Positions 46,205-57,913 of a stretch of 64,000 nucleotides of DNA are shown here, in pieces. This DNA comes from Blasia pusilla (lineage: Eukaryota > Marchantiophyta > Marchantiopsida > Blasiales): assembly GCA_050084515.1 (NCBI GenBank), contig CM114274.1, positions 20,088,001 through 20,152,000 on the forward strand. Direction: 5' to 3'. Below the pieces are notes generated by a model. The model searched no databases. It was not told the origin of the DNA and worked only from the letters and a program-made list of their open reading frames with translations. Each line of letters begins with the position of its first letter. Position 1 is the first letter of the stretch. Position numbers and translations under genes: made by a program.

Positions 46205-47206
46205 TGTCGCGACCCTCATGACCAAACAAGTGCCAAGCGGAACATCGGAACATTAGCGGGCTCACGCTAAGGTGGTTTGCGCGTTGGAGTTATCTCAAAG
46301 AGGAGACAAGAGACGAGACGCGAGCGAGGAGTCGCGTTTCAGATGCTATGGTTGTGACTGAGAAACCTGGACCAAACGCGGAATGAGACTTGAAAGAAGT
46401 CGAGTCTCGGAAGTGGGTTGCCAAAGGAAAGATCCGGATTTGGAACGCCACTAGCGTTTGAGAGTTTCCGACTGTACTTATGGCGATAACTTTTAGCGCC
46501 AGATGCGTTTGGAACATATAAGGATGCGTTGGAAAGCTTATGGAAAGCCGGTCCAAACGCACTAAAGATCGTTGCAAACGCATAAGCAGCGGCCGAGATA
46601 CAACCCGAAAACGACTGTAAGTGGAGTCGGGTTGAGGGCCACAATGAAGGGCCCGACCCTCTTTTCCCAAAGGGGAGGGGTTATTGGAGAACCCCAGAAG
46701 TACTAGTAAGGGGGAAGGTCTCCGAGAGTGCTTGGAACCCAAACCCCACTTTGGGCGCCGCAGGGCGGCTCAAGGGCATGGAACGGAATGCGAGTTTGGG
46801 GGTTGGGTTGGAAAACCTGCACCAAGTCCATTGAGGCGATTTTAGATATCCCTCTTGGATTCCACCCCGCGACTGAATTACTTGGGTCTTGGTTCGGAAT
46901 TCACCCGAGGACCGTTGAACAGTTGGGATCACTAGGCGCGCAAGTGCCGTTTCAGATCCCTGGACTAACCAGAAAGTCTGTTCCAAGTCTTGAAGGACTT
47001 GCCATGTTTTGGAAACTAGGAACTAAGAAAGGTTGAGCTTGATGAGACGCCGAGTTGAGGACTCGGTGGGTTGGAACGCTGGTTGGCCCAGACCCGACTA
47101 ACGAGAGTGCATGTTTGGGTGCAGATCAGCGATGAGTTCGTGACCTACTGAACGTACGCTTCCGCAACACTAAAGATTGACGTTCAAGGAGAGTAGGGGC
47201 GCGACA
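46205..47206 (+). repeat. Chromovirus solo LTR inside the protease region
   Basis: 1002 bp, TGTCGCGACC...GGGCGCGACA, a close relative of the LTRs of the 14-21 kb element but in the opposite orientation. The flanks CCTGT (46200-46204) and CCTAT (47207-47211) are a 5-bp target duplication with one difference. Excision joins SLTR and VYRPHRVLLDSG in one frame apart from a TAG at the junction, so it inserted cleanly into pol. Confidence 0.93.
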
Positions 47207-49019
47207 CCTATCTTGTAAGACTCACCAATCGGAATATCCCACTCCGGTTGTCCAACATACATACACCATGTGTAAGCCTCTCATGATCAATGGCTGGCCA
47301 GGCTGGTAATGCATCCATCTTTGCCGTTGCTGCCTGCCAAGTAGCACTGGTACTCAATGCTACACCTGACATAGAGGGTCGCTCCACCGCAATACCCTCA
47401 TCCACCTCACCACATGTAGCAGTAACACCTCCACGTTCACACAACGTGGCTGCTAGCTGAAATATTGGAGCTAAGTCAACTCCTAAAGCCATCAGCTCCA
47501 TGGCCGAAAATAATGGGGATCCCAACACTGAAGTTGCCATCCGCAATGCTGCACTAGATGCTGCATCCGTGTCTACTCCACGCAATGTAGATGCCTCAGT
47601 CCCAACTATAGGCTGAATAGGCTGCGTAGGAACCATGGATGGGCTCCTAAGCACCTCAGAGAACAAGAATGACTGGGGAAGCCTAGCCTGCCTTCCAGCC
47701 TCACCCCTCTGTGGGTCCAACTCCACACTAGCACCACATGGCTTTGACGCTTGAGTGGCTCCTCTCGTAACTGCAGCTGATGCCTCAACCTGTGTTGCAC
47801 TCGCCATATAAGAGAGATTATCCCCTCCATAAGAGGTGGAAGCCCCAGCTCCTGAACGTGCTCTATGCTCGATGCCAGCCATAGTAGCCCACTTCTGCTC
47901 CAATTGCTCAATCCTTGCAGCCATAGCTGACTCTATTGTAGTGGTAGGGGTAGCCACCTTAAGCTCTCCAACCACTGGTCCACCTCTACCACCCCTACCA
48001 CCTCTACCACCTCGGCCTCTCGGAGCTACTCCACCACGGCCGCGGCCTGATCTCAACTCTTGATGAAGATCAAAGCAACGCTCTCGAGGATGACCTGGTC
48101 TCCCGCAATGATCACACGGAGTTGGGGCCAACTGAGGCCCATCCTCGAAAGTCCATCTCCCATCCTCTTGGGGACAACACATCCTAACATGATCACCTCC
48201 ACATGTCCAACATGACTGTCCTTGCTACAGGGCAGCAAATGAAGGCAATGCCCTTTGCGCAAGTGTCCCTCTAGGACCTGACTGAGGTCGTGTGTACCCC
48301 CCACGACTCCCACTACTACTACCACCACCACTACTACAAGACTATGGGGTGGAGTGTTGAACACGAGAAGTAGTAGTTGTATCCCTACTGAATGCGGATG
48401 TCATCACTCTCTCCTCCATCATGTTAAGCTCAATCTTCTCATATAGAGCAAACACATGGGTCAATGTGGGTGAATCATCATTCATAAGAGTAGCATTACG
48501 TACCGTGCGACGCAACTCTCTGTCCAAGATCCCATACCAAAATTGGAGTGCCTAAGCGTCAGTCACACCCTGGGCAACTGAAATCAAGCATCGCATACGA
48601 GTGTATGCCTTACAAAGACTCTCACCAATCTTTCGCTCAAATTCCTGAAGACTCCTCAACTTCTCTGTCTTCACTCCCTGATAGTTCTTCTTCAACCTCT
48701 TGAAGAACTCTACAACCGAGCTGAACAATGGTGGGGCACTAGTACCCCCACTGGTACCTCCATGGGTTCCTCCATTGGTATCCCCACTCCGGCTCGTATT
48801 CGTACCACTCAACGTCGGGGTGGCTGGCATAGTAGGAGCACTACTACCAATACCACCATGGGTGATGGACACATAGCCTGGAGACCAATACTGTCTCCAC
48901 GCCTCAATCTCAGCAACATGGTCCTTCCTAAACTCATGGTAATCGTCCATGGGTGGTCCCTCCAAGTGCTGAAACAACCCCTTCCAAGCCAAGAAGGGTG
49001 TAAACAACGTGGCGCACAT
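47207..49019 (-). pseudogene. Gag of the methyltransferase element (capsid, zinc knuckle, RGG box)
   Basis: 48552-49019 reads FLAWKGLFQHLEGPPMDDYH, AWRQYWSPGYVSI and VEFFKRLKKNYQGVKTEKLR followed by EFERKIGESL, a Ty3 capsid pattern. 48342-48527 continues with RELRRTVRNATLMNDDSPTL. 47207-48182 has a perfect zinc knuckle CDHCGRPGHPRERC (48075-48116), then an RGG box RGRGGRGGRGGRGG (about 47980-48035), and a long Ala/Ser-rich tail towards the protease. Several frameshifts. Gag assembles particles and binds RNA; the added RGG box would strengthen RNA binding. Confidence 0.85.
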
Positions 49020-49029
49020 TGCACCCGAG

Positions 49030-49650
49030 TGTCGTGCACATACATATCGCTACACAACATACATCGCTGGTCACATCTACACCACACAACACCGATCTTC
49101 CCTACACACGGGTCGATCCACACATGTACAAAAAATCAACTCATACATATATATGGAGATCACTCAACAAAAATAAAGAGTAGTAAAAATGGCACACCCG
49201 GCCTAAAACTCCACTCCTCAATCTACATCGGCATATCGAGCCTCGTCCACCTTGTGCTATCAAGGAATGCGGACGCTAGCATCCTAGTCCTAGCTCACAC
49301 ACATACAAGGGAGGTGCTCCAACGGCCCAACATGAGAAAGATGGCTTAGGAAAGCCATCTTCCTCTCTTATATAGGTTGGGAAGAGCCAAAAGGCTCAAA
49401 CCCCAAAAATAGCCCTTCCCTTGGTAAACTCTGTGGCGCACAGGTTACCAGGGGCAGGTGACCTGGTCAACAAGTCACCCGGCTGTAAAAGACCTCAACA
49501 TGAAAGTCGTCAGAAACGATGTTCCTGACGCAATGGACCTATCCTCAACCTCATCCGACACTGTGGGACAAAGTTACACTCAAGATAGTCCGCTGGCTCC
49601 TACGCCCTATCCACGATAGATCTCGGCCTATCGGCTACTCAGATGTGACA
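49030..49650 (-). repeat. Solo LTR inside gag, related to the 27.2 and 23.8 kb LTRs
   Basis: 621 bp, on the minus strand TGTCACATCT...GCACGACA, flanked by CGAG on both sides (49026-49029 and 49651-49654), a 4-bp duplication. It separates the two gag blocks IELEDFIQEFDTW and LFTPFLAWKGLFQHL, so it is an insertion, not the element's own LTR. Confidence 0.85.
49339..49397 (-). promoter_or_regulatory. LTR core promoter and conserved hairpins
   Basis: On the minus strand a TATA box CCTATATAAGAG (49365-49376) lies between two inverted repeats: GAGCCTTTTGGCTC upstream (49384-49397) and AGATGGCTTTCCTAAGCCATCT downstream (49339-49360). Both hairpins are kept in the partial LTRs at 27.5 and 23.95 kb even where loops differ. 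The downstream hairpin would fall at or near the RNA 5' end. Confidence 0.6.
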
Positions 49651-49960
49651 CGAGTATCCACGTATCAAACTCCTGAATGAAGTCCTCCAACTCAATGGTG
49701 CCCATTGCACCCAAGTATCGTCGTGGGCCCTTCATGGCCCCATATATCCCATCCATATCCCAAATCAATGGAGCTGCAACACTCGATAACAACGTAGAAG
49801 ACTCGGTGTTTGGAACACCCTCGTCCTCCTCTTCATCAACCGTCGGAAGTGGAAAAGGTAGCCGATACCTCAATCCACTCCATGTAAAACCACCACTATC
49901 CGCACCACGGTCCCCAACCAGACCGCCAGACAGCTCCGTGATGACCAACGCCGATGTCGC
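49651..49960 (-). pseudogene. Gag N-terminal part of the methyltransferase element
   Basis: Open block 49628-49948 with GGDRGADSGG-like Gly-rich start, VDEEEDEGVPNTESS, PRRYLGAMGTIELEDFIQEF and DTW before the solo LTR. The E-L-E-D-F-x-x-E-F-D-T-W stretch is a common start of Ty3 capsids. The true start codon is uncertain; MVITELS at 49946-49948 is one option. Confidence 0.6.
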
Positions 49961-51421
49961 ACCACCACCAAATCACCACCACTAAGTAACCAAGTGACGT
50001 CGATGTCATTGTACTATTCTAGCTCTACTAGCTATGGGTGTAGGCAACCTAACCTGTCATCACCATAAGAAGCCTGCCACAGTCTACTGGTCATCACTTG
50101 AGCCTCACTTCCGGTAGCACACACGAGTAAAACTACTCTGGAAATCAGCGTCAACCCTAACAATGGGCGCACAAGCAAGAAGCAACGATGGAGGGGATCC
50201 AAACACAAGAAGTCCAACAACAACCCTCCAATCGCAAATGGAAATCAAGGTAACACAATCCACCAAACGTGGCGCCGACTGAATCCACAGAACCCACCAC
50301 ACAATTCTAACGCAATAGCTACTCCGCCGATGGTCAATGACGTGCTAGTCGTACTCGCAACCCCTGAAAATATCACTTGCATGGAGAGGCTACACCGTAG
50401 TATGCGCTAGAGGTCCATCAACCAAAAACCCGAGATGCATGAAGCGCCTAACACATCTATGAACATCACCCAATGAGCTACACCAGTGTGTACACTGGCA
50501 TAGTTAAGAACTCAGCAGTTTAGCGTCTTCCAGGCATAATAGCCCAAAGATGGGTGACCAATTATGCAACACTCAACTCAAAAATCCTGCAAAAACTGCC
50601 TCATGCCTAAGCAAGCAAGCTTGCTTGCTTGCTCCTTACTCCGCCTTGAGCTACCATGAGTTGCCTCGAAGCCTCAAAATGCCGAGAAATGCTCGAGACA
50701 TGACCCTATCGCCCCGTTCACCACGCTTCACCATGGAGAGAGGCCCAAGCCCCCAATGGGATAGGCATCTCCAACAATGGACGAATCACCAACCAACCGG
50801 CCCCTCCAATCTACTGTCCACCATAGCCAGACCTTGAGCTAGTCCGCAAAATTTCGATAAAAAATTACTCCATAAATCCTCTACCAAAATTGAATCTGTT
50901 TCAACCAAAATTCAATTGGCCACCATAGCTATCTATCCACAAAAAATCAGCTACAACCGAGCTCTGTACTCCGAGCTAAAAATCAGACAAATTTGCTGTC
51001 CATACACTTCCAGAATCGCAAATCCGACAACGCTTCCGCCCAGATTCATGCACACAGAAATCCGCAATGCTCCACACACTCAAGCAAATAGCTTCACATG
51101 AGATCACAATACAGGTAGCAACAGGAAGCTCTCACCCAATCTGGATGAACTTCAACAGAGCTTCCGCACTTCAAGCTCTCCACATCATAAAACCGTCGAA
51201 CACGAACCAAAATCTTCAATCCTTGATAACTTTCAACTCCCTTGACAAAATCCGGCGATCTAAAGCGCGTTCGAAAGCTCTTAGCAATGCGCTTCTTTTC
51301 CTACCAACCACGCACCATATTCCTACCTCCAACATAGGACACAAGCCATGAACATCCACGGATGAGTACACAATCAACCCTAACCAGATCCTACTAATCC
51401 ACGATTGAAGCTACCATCGAT
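49961..51421. other. 5' leader or inner LTR of the methyltransferase element
   Basis: No coding signal. It lies between the recognisable LTR outer end and gag. Neither a TGGTATCA-type primer site nor an LTR inner end (CA) could be fixed, so I cannot say where the LTR stops. Contains a GCAAGCAAGCTTGCTTGCTTGC palindrome at about 50611-50633. Confidence 0.4.
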
Positions 51422-51806
51422 CTACTCTAGTTCTTTGAGTGAAATAGTGAAAGACCTACTGTCATAAAACATGTATAGAATCACGTACAATCGAGCCAAA
51501 CCGACTCCACGATGGGAGAATCCAGGTCGAAGCTTGCGGGAACCACCATAGCCAAGAGCTCTACTCACTACTAATGCTAACTCCCAACGCAACAGGCTCA
51601 ACTTAAAGAACTTACTGTTCTTTGAGTGCACTCCACACTATATCCTCCAACCTCAGAGCGGGCTCTACTGGAAAAGTCACCCTCAACTAAGTAACCCCCA
51701 ACCCTATGTATGAAACTGCATCTCTACCTAGACACTACGGCCCTACATAAGGTATGGCCTCTACTAGCACGCTATACTCTACCACATAATCCGTATGGTC
51801 ATGACA
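51422..51806 (-). repeat. 5' LTR outer end of the methyltransferase element
   Basis: On the minus strand it begins TGTCATGACCATACGG and matches 26567-26932 (plus strand) almost throughout, including CACTCAAAGAACAGT and the GGTTCCCGCAAGCTTCGACC stretch. This ties the methyltransferase element to the PHD-finger pol end at 26.1-26.3 kb, which is followed by the same LTR. Confidence 0.8.
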
Positions 51807-52099
51807 TGGTATACATATGTGTACTTCAAAACAATGAATGTTTGATACCTTGATGGAATGAGCATTTTTTTAAAATCCATTCATGTAACTTTATTCTAAC
51901 TATTGTGCGACATTGCTTGTTTTGTAGAACGTTCGAGAAAGAAGGAACTCGTAACTCAAGGTTCTTAGAGTGTTTATAAAGATTAGAGAATGTATTTTTT
52001 CAAGTGAAAATATCAATGAAATGGTTGTCAAATTATCAGTCCCACCTTCTTGATGCTACACTTTATACAAAAATGAGAGCTTATGGAACTAGTGTAGAG

Positions 52100-53460
52100 T
52101 AGAAGATGGTAGCTTGTACACTAGCATTGACTTAGGGATAGCATTCATCCTTTTTATAAGACCAATATGATGGTCATCCATTAGCTGAATCGTATCCTTA
52201 TGTGGGCATATTATTAAACATTTTGGTGTTGGACTATGAAGGTTTAGATCCACCAATAGTATTGATGAGAGGAACTTGGGTTGAGTCAAGATATGGTAGA
52301 AGAGTATGTACCATGGTTTATGATGAGAACGGTTTTTTTCTTGCAAACTTTAGAAATTATGTACCATTGAATATTGATCCCTTTGTATATTCCTTGGTCA
52401 AGTAGAGTAAGTGTTGTATGCAAATGTTGAAGAGAAACGTGGATAAAAAGTTGTGATGCAAAAGCATGCTAGATCCATAAGGGTTGTGGGAGGAGGATTT
52501 AACTTTTCAATAAATGACCATATGGAACCCACAAAGTTTAATGCCCCTACCACCCTAGACATTGAATTTTTTAATACAACATTAGTTGGAGCCAATCAAT
52601 TATCAGAGGTTGAAGTAGCTATGCAAACATAGATTATGTTATGGATAGTGGAGAAGATATTGACACTTTGTTGAGGACTTAGACCTAGAGCTTATCTCGA
52701 AGGAAGAAAATTTACCAAAGTATTGGTCGAGTTTACTTGTGTAGCTTTGATCATGATAAGGCAATATTTAGGAAACATTTTCTCTTTTGAACAATAGAAC
52801 AAAATCAACACTTTCTTCATGGATTTATATGAGGATTCTCTACTTCCAAGTATTTTGAAATTTGCAACTTTACTTTTTCTATACCTTTGATGAGTAATTT
52901 GTACAGAGGCCTTTGAAATTGAGAGACCCGATGTCTGATATATATTGCTTGTTGGACTTAGGCGGGTGGTCATCACATGTCGCCATAATCTTGAGGGTGC
53001 TTGCATCTATCTTGCCGAGGGAATCCAAAGCTCGGGAAGTATTTAATTTGCCATGGTTTCCATTGGAATTGATAAAAGCGCCTTTAGTACTCATGTTGTT
53101 GTATCTTCCTACAATCAAGCTAGAGATTATAGGTAGTAATGTCGGAATTGATATCGGAGACCAAATTAAGGAGGAAAGGAAACATTCACTAGAGAGTCCA
53201 AATAGTAGATACCACTGGCTATATGTGAGGAGCTGGTTGCATTTGTGAGACAAAAAACACATGAACTTGCCTTCGAATTGTGGTTTGAATTGTATATGCG
53301 TCTCACTTCTATTTAAGTTTGAGTTAAGATTGCGGATTTACTACTTCACAAAAATTTCTGTCTTGGTCTCTATTACCTTATTTACCTTCCAGATTTCTTG
53401 GAGAGACATGAAAAATGTTGGTTATCAATGTTTTGTCAATGAAATTCTTTGAAAGGGAAT
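52100..53460 (+). pseudogene. Second CACTA-type fragment (DUF4216-like)
   Basis: 52202-52405 gives YVGILLNILVLDYEGLDPPI, VLMRGTWVESRYGRR and DENGFFLANFRNYVPL, homologous to the DUF4216-like domain at 37.15-37.5 kb. After a stop it continues ANVEEKRG, KVVMQKHARSIRVVGGG, matching GWKVVMRKEARARRV at 37.1 kb. The following 0.9 kb has short blocks (for example KTHELAF, LLHKNFCLGLYYLIYLPDFL) in one strand direction that I cannot place. Confidence 0.7.
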
Positions 53461-55240
53461 GTTTTGACAAGGTTATTAAGGACTAGCAAAGGAGTGTGCT
53501 CTTACACTCCACAAGTATACAATACAAGAAGTTTGAGTAGGAGAGCTACAATATAAGAGGATTCATCTAATGGTCAATGATGATAACCTATATTGTGATG
53601 GAAGTGAATCATATCCAGAGTATGATGGTCCTCTTAAGCAATCTATCTCCGATGGCTATGACGAAGTTAAAGTCACCAAAGGGAAATCTCCCTTGAAAAT
53701 TGAGTATGTATTTCTTCAAAGTTTTTCCATGCTAGATAGTAGGTTGTTCTTTTTTGCCAAGGCGTATGTATTTTTAGCTTTTGAGCTAACCTTTATTATT
53801 TTTATGATTTCATGAAAAGGAACCAAGTCCTTCCAAAAAATAGAAGGAAAATGCCAAGGGTATATAATATTGTCAACTTCCTGGAATATTGCAATCGCTA
53901 GTACTTGGGATGTACCTAGGCTAATCGTTCAACTGATGGGTATGATGATAGACTTAAAGGGCCCAATAACTATAGGCCAAACATTGACACAATCTGCTCC
54001 TGAGATTCTACAAGTTAAAAAAAACTCAAGATTTTTTTGTAAATCCTATCTCATCACTTGTGGCACTAGTTGATACTAAAGACACAAACCCATCTCTACT
54101 CTATCAAAGCCCAAAGAGATTTCCAAGAAGACTTTGCCATGCACATTAGAAGATGATAAAGAGACTCAAGTGCCTTGTCTTGATGTGATCGATTTAGAGG
54201 TGACTCAAAGGGAACCAATTGATCCTCAAGTAGAGTTTCTAAACTTAAAAACAAGCATGAGGAGAGCCAACCACAAGCTATAAAGGGCAAGGGTAAGAAA
54301 AATGATCCAACACTTTTGGAGAGGAAGGAGAGGAACATTGTAAGTTTCATTTTCCATGTACTTTAATACTTCTTGACATGATTTTTTGCTTCTATTTTTT
54401 TCAAATTTCTAACATGGGAATGAAAAAAAATGTTTCAATTTTACATTGATGAAACCCTTGCAACATATTAACTACTTATAAAAAATTCTCAACTTTGGTT
54501 GGAGTTTTATGAAGGTAACATTTATTATGTTGTGAAAAATATCTTGTAGACATATACATTTTTCCTACATATGGAATAATTGAACTTCATAAGCTAATGA
54601 TTATGGTCATTCGAGTATTGTGTAGTGGGAAATTGGAGTTGTGATTTTCTTGTCATGAAACGGAAAAGGTTGGTAGCATGTCCGTAGAGGCAAGATATCA
54701 GGTCTTGTTGGTCGAGACAAATGCCATAGTAAAGTAATACCATGTGGAGTTTTTAAGGTTGGTATTTTGTCTGTTTCTGATCTTGATATTGAGCTATCTT
54801 ATCTAAATTTGGAGGATGACTCACCACAGAAATTAGTCAAGCATGGATAAGATACTTCAATATTGTGGCCTGAGAGAAAGAAAGCTATTCCTACTCTTTA
54901 GTACTTACTTCTCTTGGATAGGAAGCACATTTTTGTGCTTGGTAATCAAAACATATATTTTGTTCAAGATAACCCCTTTTTTATGTTTTCTATTTCATAT
55001 GAGCAGTAAGACTTTCTTTATGAGATTCATCTTTTGTTAAAGCATGTTTTTGATTCAAAATTTTCACCCTTTATCGTTTGATATTTGAATATAATGAAGA
55101 TTTAATATGCTCTAAATTATGAAAGAGTAATAGTCACTACAACATTCCCATATAGACTTGAGTACGGTATCATTTTCATGAATACCTTTCTTTACAAATG
55201 GATGTGAACATGATTTGTAATTGTGTAACCATATATTTCC
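53461..55240. other. Decayed coding DNA, probably CACTA-related; no gene recognised
   Basis: Plus-strand blocks such as 53570-53815 (NDDNLYCDGSESYPEYDGPL) and GKGKKNDPTLLERKERN near 54.29 kb are protein-like and charged. They follow the DUF4216-like fragment in the same direction, so they may belong to the second gene of that element. No domain is certain. 54.4-55.2 kb is AT-rich without signal. Confidence 0.35.
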
Positions 55241-56030
55241 CAAGGTTACACACGGATGTCTTTATGTCCATAGACTTATGTATGTCCTAGGGACGAACAT
55301 GTCCTTATGGGATGAGGTTCCCACGCCCAACATTTGGGCCTCCCTCGTCTACAACGTAGACTCGGGTTCGACCAGATTGCACCCAGTCAAACGAACTGTA
55401 GCCCATTCTTGCCACCCCTTTCGTAACCCATACTGGGCATGTAAAGGCCCGCATTGAGCCTACCTAGCCTGCATTTGACCGCGGTAACCCTGCAAAGGGC
55501 GGGCTCTAGTCCCTAGAGCCCATAGGGCTCGCGCTTGTGTGAGCTTGTCGCAGGCCATTGCAAGCCCTACATGGGCCTATGCGCACATGGTTGCACAAAA
55601 ATAGACGCGGATTGCAAGAGGTAGGACCCACACTTATAGTTCATGATGGTAGGCAAGGGCTTGGGCAAGTGGGGCGATAAGGCGGGAGGGAGGAAGAAAT
55701 GGAAGAGTATGGATCATGAAGGAAAGTGGGAGAAATGAGAAAGAAGGGGACGGTGGGACCCACATAAACATCTCCCTTCATACAACAGACCTAAGTCCAC
55801 GTACATGGACATATCCACAGACACAAACTTTGTCCATATGCAACCTTGGGTGGAGGCTAGACGGACTCGATGCTTACATCTATGGGCTCATAGCCTGCAC
55901 ACCCATTTGATCCCGACTCATATCCATTCCCGTGTCCCAAGCCTGCAATCAGGGTACCAAGAAACTTCGGAGGGGACCCGTTGGATAGGTTCATCCCAAA
56001 GACAGAGAAGTTCATTTTTGTGCAACCTTA
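55241..56030. mobile_element. hAT-like non-autonomous element with perfect 8-bp duplication
   Basis: 790 bp from CAAGGTTACACACGGATG to TTTTTGTGCAACCTTA, flanked by ATATTTCC at 55233-55240 and 56031-56038. An internal CATATGCAACCTTG (55835-55848) repeats the family end in inverted form, with the same TTTGTCCATATGCAACCTTG as the 28579 element, suggesting a compound or nested structure. The core has GGGCC words (CATGGGCCTATG, GGCGGGCTC). No protein is encoded. Confidence 0.88.
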
Positions 56031-56184
56031 ATATTTCCCCATAATGAATACTATATGATTACATCTAGTCACTATGTAATGATATGTGTTTATAGTTAAC
56101 AAACTTCTATTAGCCATAGCGAGTTCATAAAATAAGACAAATTGTAGTCTTTATCCACATGTTTATATGCAAATACACATATCA

Positions 56185-57180
56185 TGCACCTACTCCCCTC
56201 AAACGTCAATCTCTAGTATTTCGGATGCGTACGTTCAGTAAGACACGCTCTCATCGCCAATCTGCACCCAAACACACTCACGTTAGTCTGGTATGGATCA
56301 AACGACCATCCAAACCACCAAGTTCTCAACTTGGCACCTCATCAAGCTCAACCAACCCTCATTCCTAGCTTCCAAACATAGGAAAGTCTTCCGAGACTTG
56401 AAAAAGAATGTATGGTTAGTTGAGGCACCTAAAATGACGATTGTACCCCTAGCGGTCCAAATTGTCCAATGCACCTTGCATGAGCTCCCAAACCGAGTCC
56501 CAAAAATATGAGTCGCGGGTTGAAATCCAATAGGAACCTCAATATTCCACTTTATTGGACTTGGTTGGGGTTTCGAATCCTAACGCCAAAACTCTCGATC
56601 CATTCCGTGCCCTTGAGTCGCCTAGTAGCGCCCAAAGTGGGGTTCTAGTCCCAAGCACCCTTGGGGACCTTCTCCATTACTAGTACTTATGGGTGTCTCC
56701 GCCCTCCCCCTACCTTTTGGGGAAAAAGCATGTGGGCCCCTCTTTTTGGTCCTCAACCCGACTCCCTATATAGTTATTTTTGGCCAATATCTCAACCTTT
56801 GCTCGAGCTTTTCGCAAGATCTTTGGTGCATTTGAGCTTATTTGTCCTAAACCCATCTCAGGACCATAAGTTTTGGTTGAAAATACAATTGAAAACCCCA
56901 AATTCTAGCCACCTCCCAAGTTTGGTTCTCATCACTTGGCGACGTACGTCTCATCTGATACTTGACTCCTCTTAAGTCTGAGTTCGCGTTTGTTTCGGTT
57001 TCCTAATCGCAACCATAAACGCATGAAACACTCAAAATTCTAGCCTCGCTCGCATCTCACACTTGTGTTTCCTAACTTATCTCTTCTTGAGACTTCTCCA
57101 AAGTGCAAACCATCCTAGTGTGAGCCCGCTAAAGTTTGGTTGTTCCACTTGACGCTCGTTTGGTTATGAGGGTTGCGACA
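56185..57180 (-). repeat. Diverged chromovirus-family LTR (probably solo)
   Basis: About 996 bp colinear with the LTRs at 14126 and 20517: CTCCCCTCAAACGTCAATCT at the start, CAAAGTGGGGTT and TACTAGTACTTATGGG in the middle, GAGGGTTGCGACA at the end. Much more diverged than the other three copies, so older or from a sister family. No internal sequence adjoins it and no clear target duplication is visible. Confidence 0.85.
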
Positions 57181-57699
57181 ACACACTACTTTTAGTAACA
57201 AGCAACTAGAATAAATCACTAGTATAACACTAAAGTTTCCATTAAAAAAATTTTGTGTCATTTACACAAGACCCACGTGTCATAATAAATTATCAAATAA
57301 AAATTTTCCAAACTCCATCCTTCAAACAATTATTCTAAATCTTGTATTAAATTCCATATCAGACTATCTTGAATGTTGAGCGAGGTAACATATAGTTTCA
57401 AAATGACAACTCAATAAAAATAGATCTTCCATAGGAAATTGCTAGTTATATCTTACTGGTAAGGATCATGCAGAATTAAATATAGTTGTAGCTTCTAGTG
57501 GCTACTAGGGCAATTCTATCCGGTGTGCACATTCATGATATAAAAACTCTTCCACTTACATGCAAATTACTAGGTAAGTTAACAATCTAGCGTTATTCAA
57601 GCCTAACCAATATTCTAAATTGATAAAGAATATTTCTTCTAGCCAGTTCTATTTTTTCTTGAATTTCATATGTCTAGGTCCAAGCTACCGCAATTTCTT
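57181..57699. other. No gene recognised
   Basis: AT-rich spacer between two LTR remnants. Confidence 0.4.
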
Positions 57700-57913
57700 T
57701 TTCAATATTTTTCTATTAATAGAAATGAAGAAAACCCGAGTCGGGAGAGAAGTGAAATATTCGGGATCCGCAGTGATAGCCCAGTCTCGTATGTCAAGTT
57801 ATCTCCATGTTTAGGATCCATCGAAGCTCTTCTATGAGCGCATGGACGGACTAGGCCACTTTGTATCTCTAAGATTTGTGATAGATTTTAGTGATTTCAT
57901 CACTCTATTTTCT
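57700..57913 (+). repeat. Copia LTR fragment
   Basis: Matches 10682-10909 (for example TTCTATTAATAGAAA, GTATGTC and AGTTATCTCCATGTTT) and ends TTCTCACA. It is followed by CAAATAGTGC instead of the primer-binding site, so it is a solo or 3' LTR of the copia family at 10.7 kb. Confidence 0.8.

Larger units (their letters stand above)
40100..51806 (-). mobile_element. Ty3/gypsy-like retroelement carrying a cytosine DNA methyltransferase
   Basis: On the minus strand the order is LTR end (51806-51422), gag, aspartic protease, C5 methyltransferase, RT, RNase H and integrase, with the integrase tail inverted at 40105-40497. Three solo LTRs of other elements interrupt it (49030-49650, 46205-47206, 43649-44874). 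Without them the element is about 8.8 kb. All genes carry stops or frameshifts. The 5' LTR inner edge and primer-binding site were not identified, and the 3' LTR is missing, presumably lost with the rearrangement at 40.1 kb. The RT/integrase type (AIAQHRDTLRYATIRGGGYR integrase tail) is not that of the chromovirus. Confidence 0.88.

Noticed and set aside
48290-48345. Microsatellite-encoded poly-valine protein
   Set aside because: The valine run comes from a shifted frame over a (CCA/CTA)n stretch in gag.
49030-49650. 5' LTR of the methyltransferase element
   Set aside because: Gag sequence continues upstream (IELEDFIQEFDTW at 49.66-49.7 kb), and CGAG flanks both ends, so it is an insertion. 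The element's own LTR end is at 51806.
40560-51806. Pararetrovirus (endogenous viral) origin of the RT
   Set aside because: An integrase and LTR are present and there are no movement protein or coat protein motifs, so it is a retrotransposon.
52879-53262. 127-codon minus-strand frame
   Set aside because: It is antisense to a plus-strand series of CACTA-like blocks and contains no recognisable domain.
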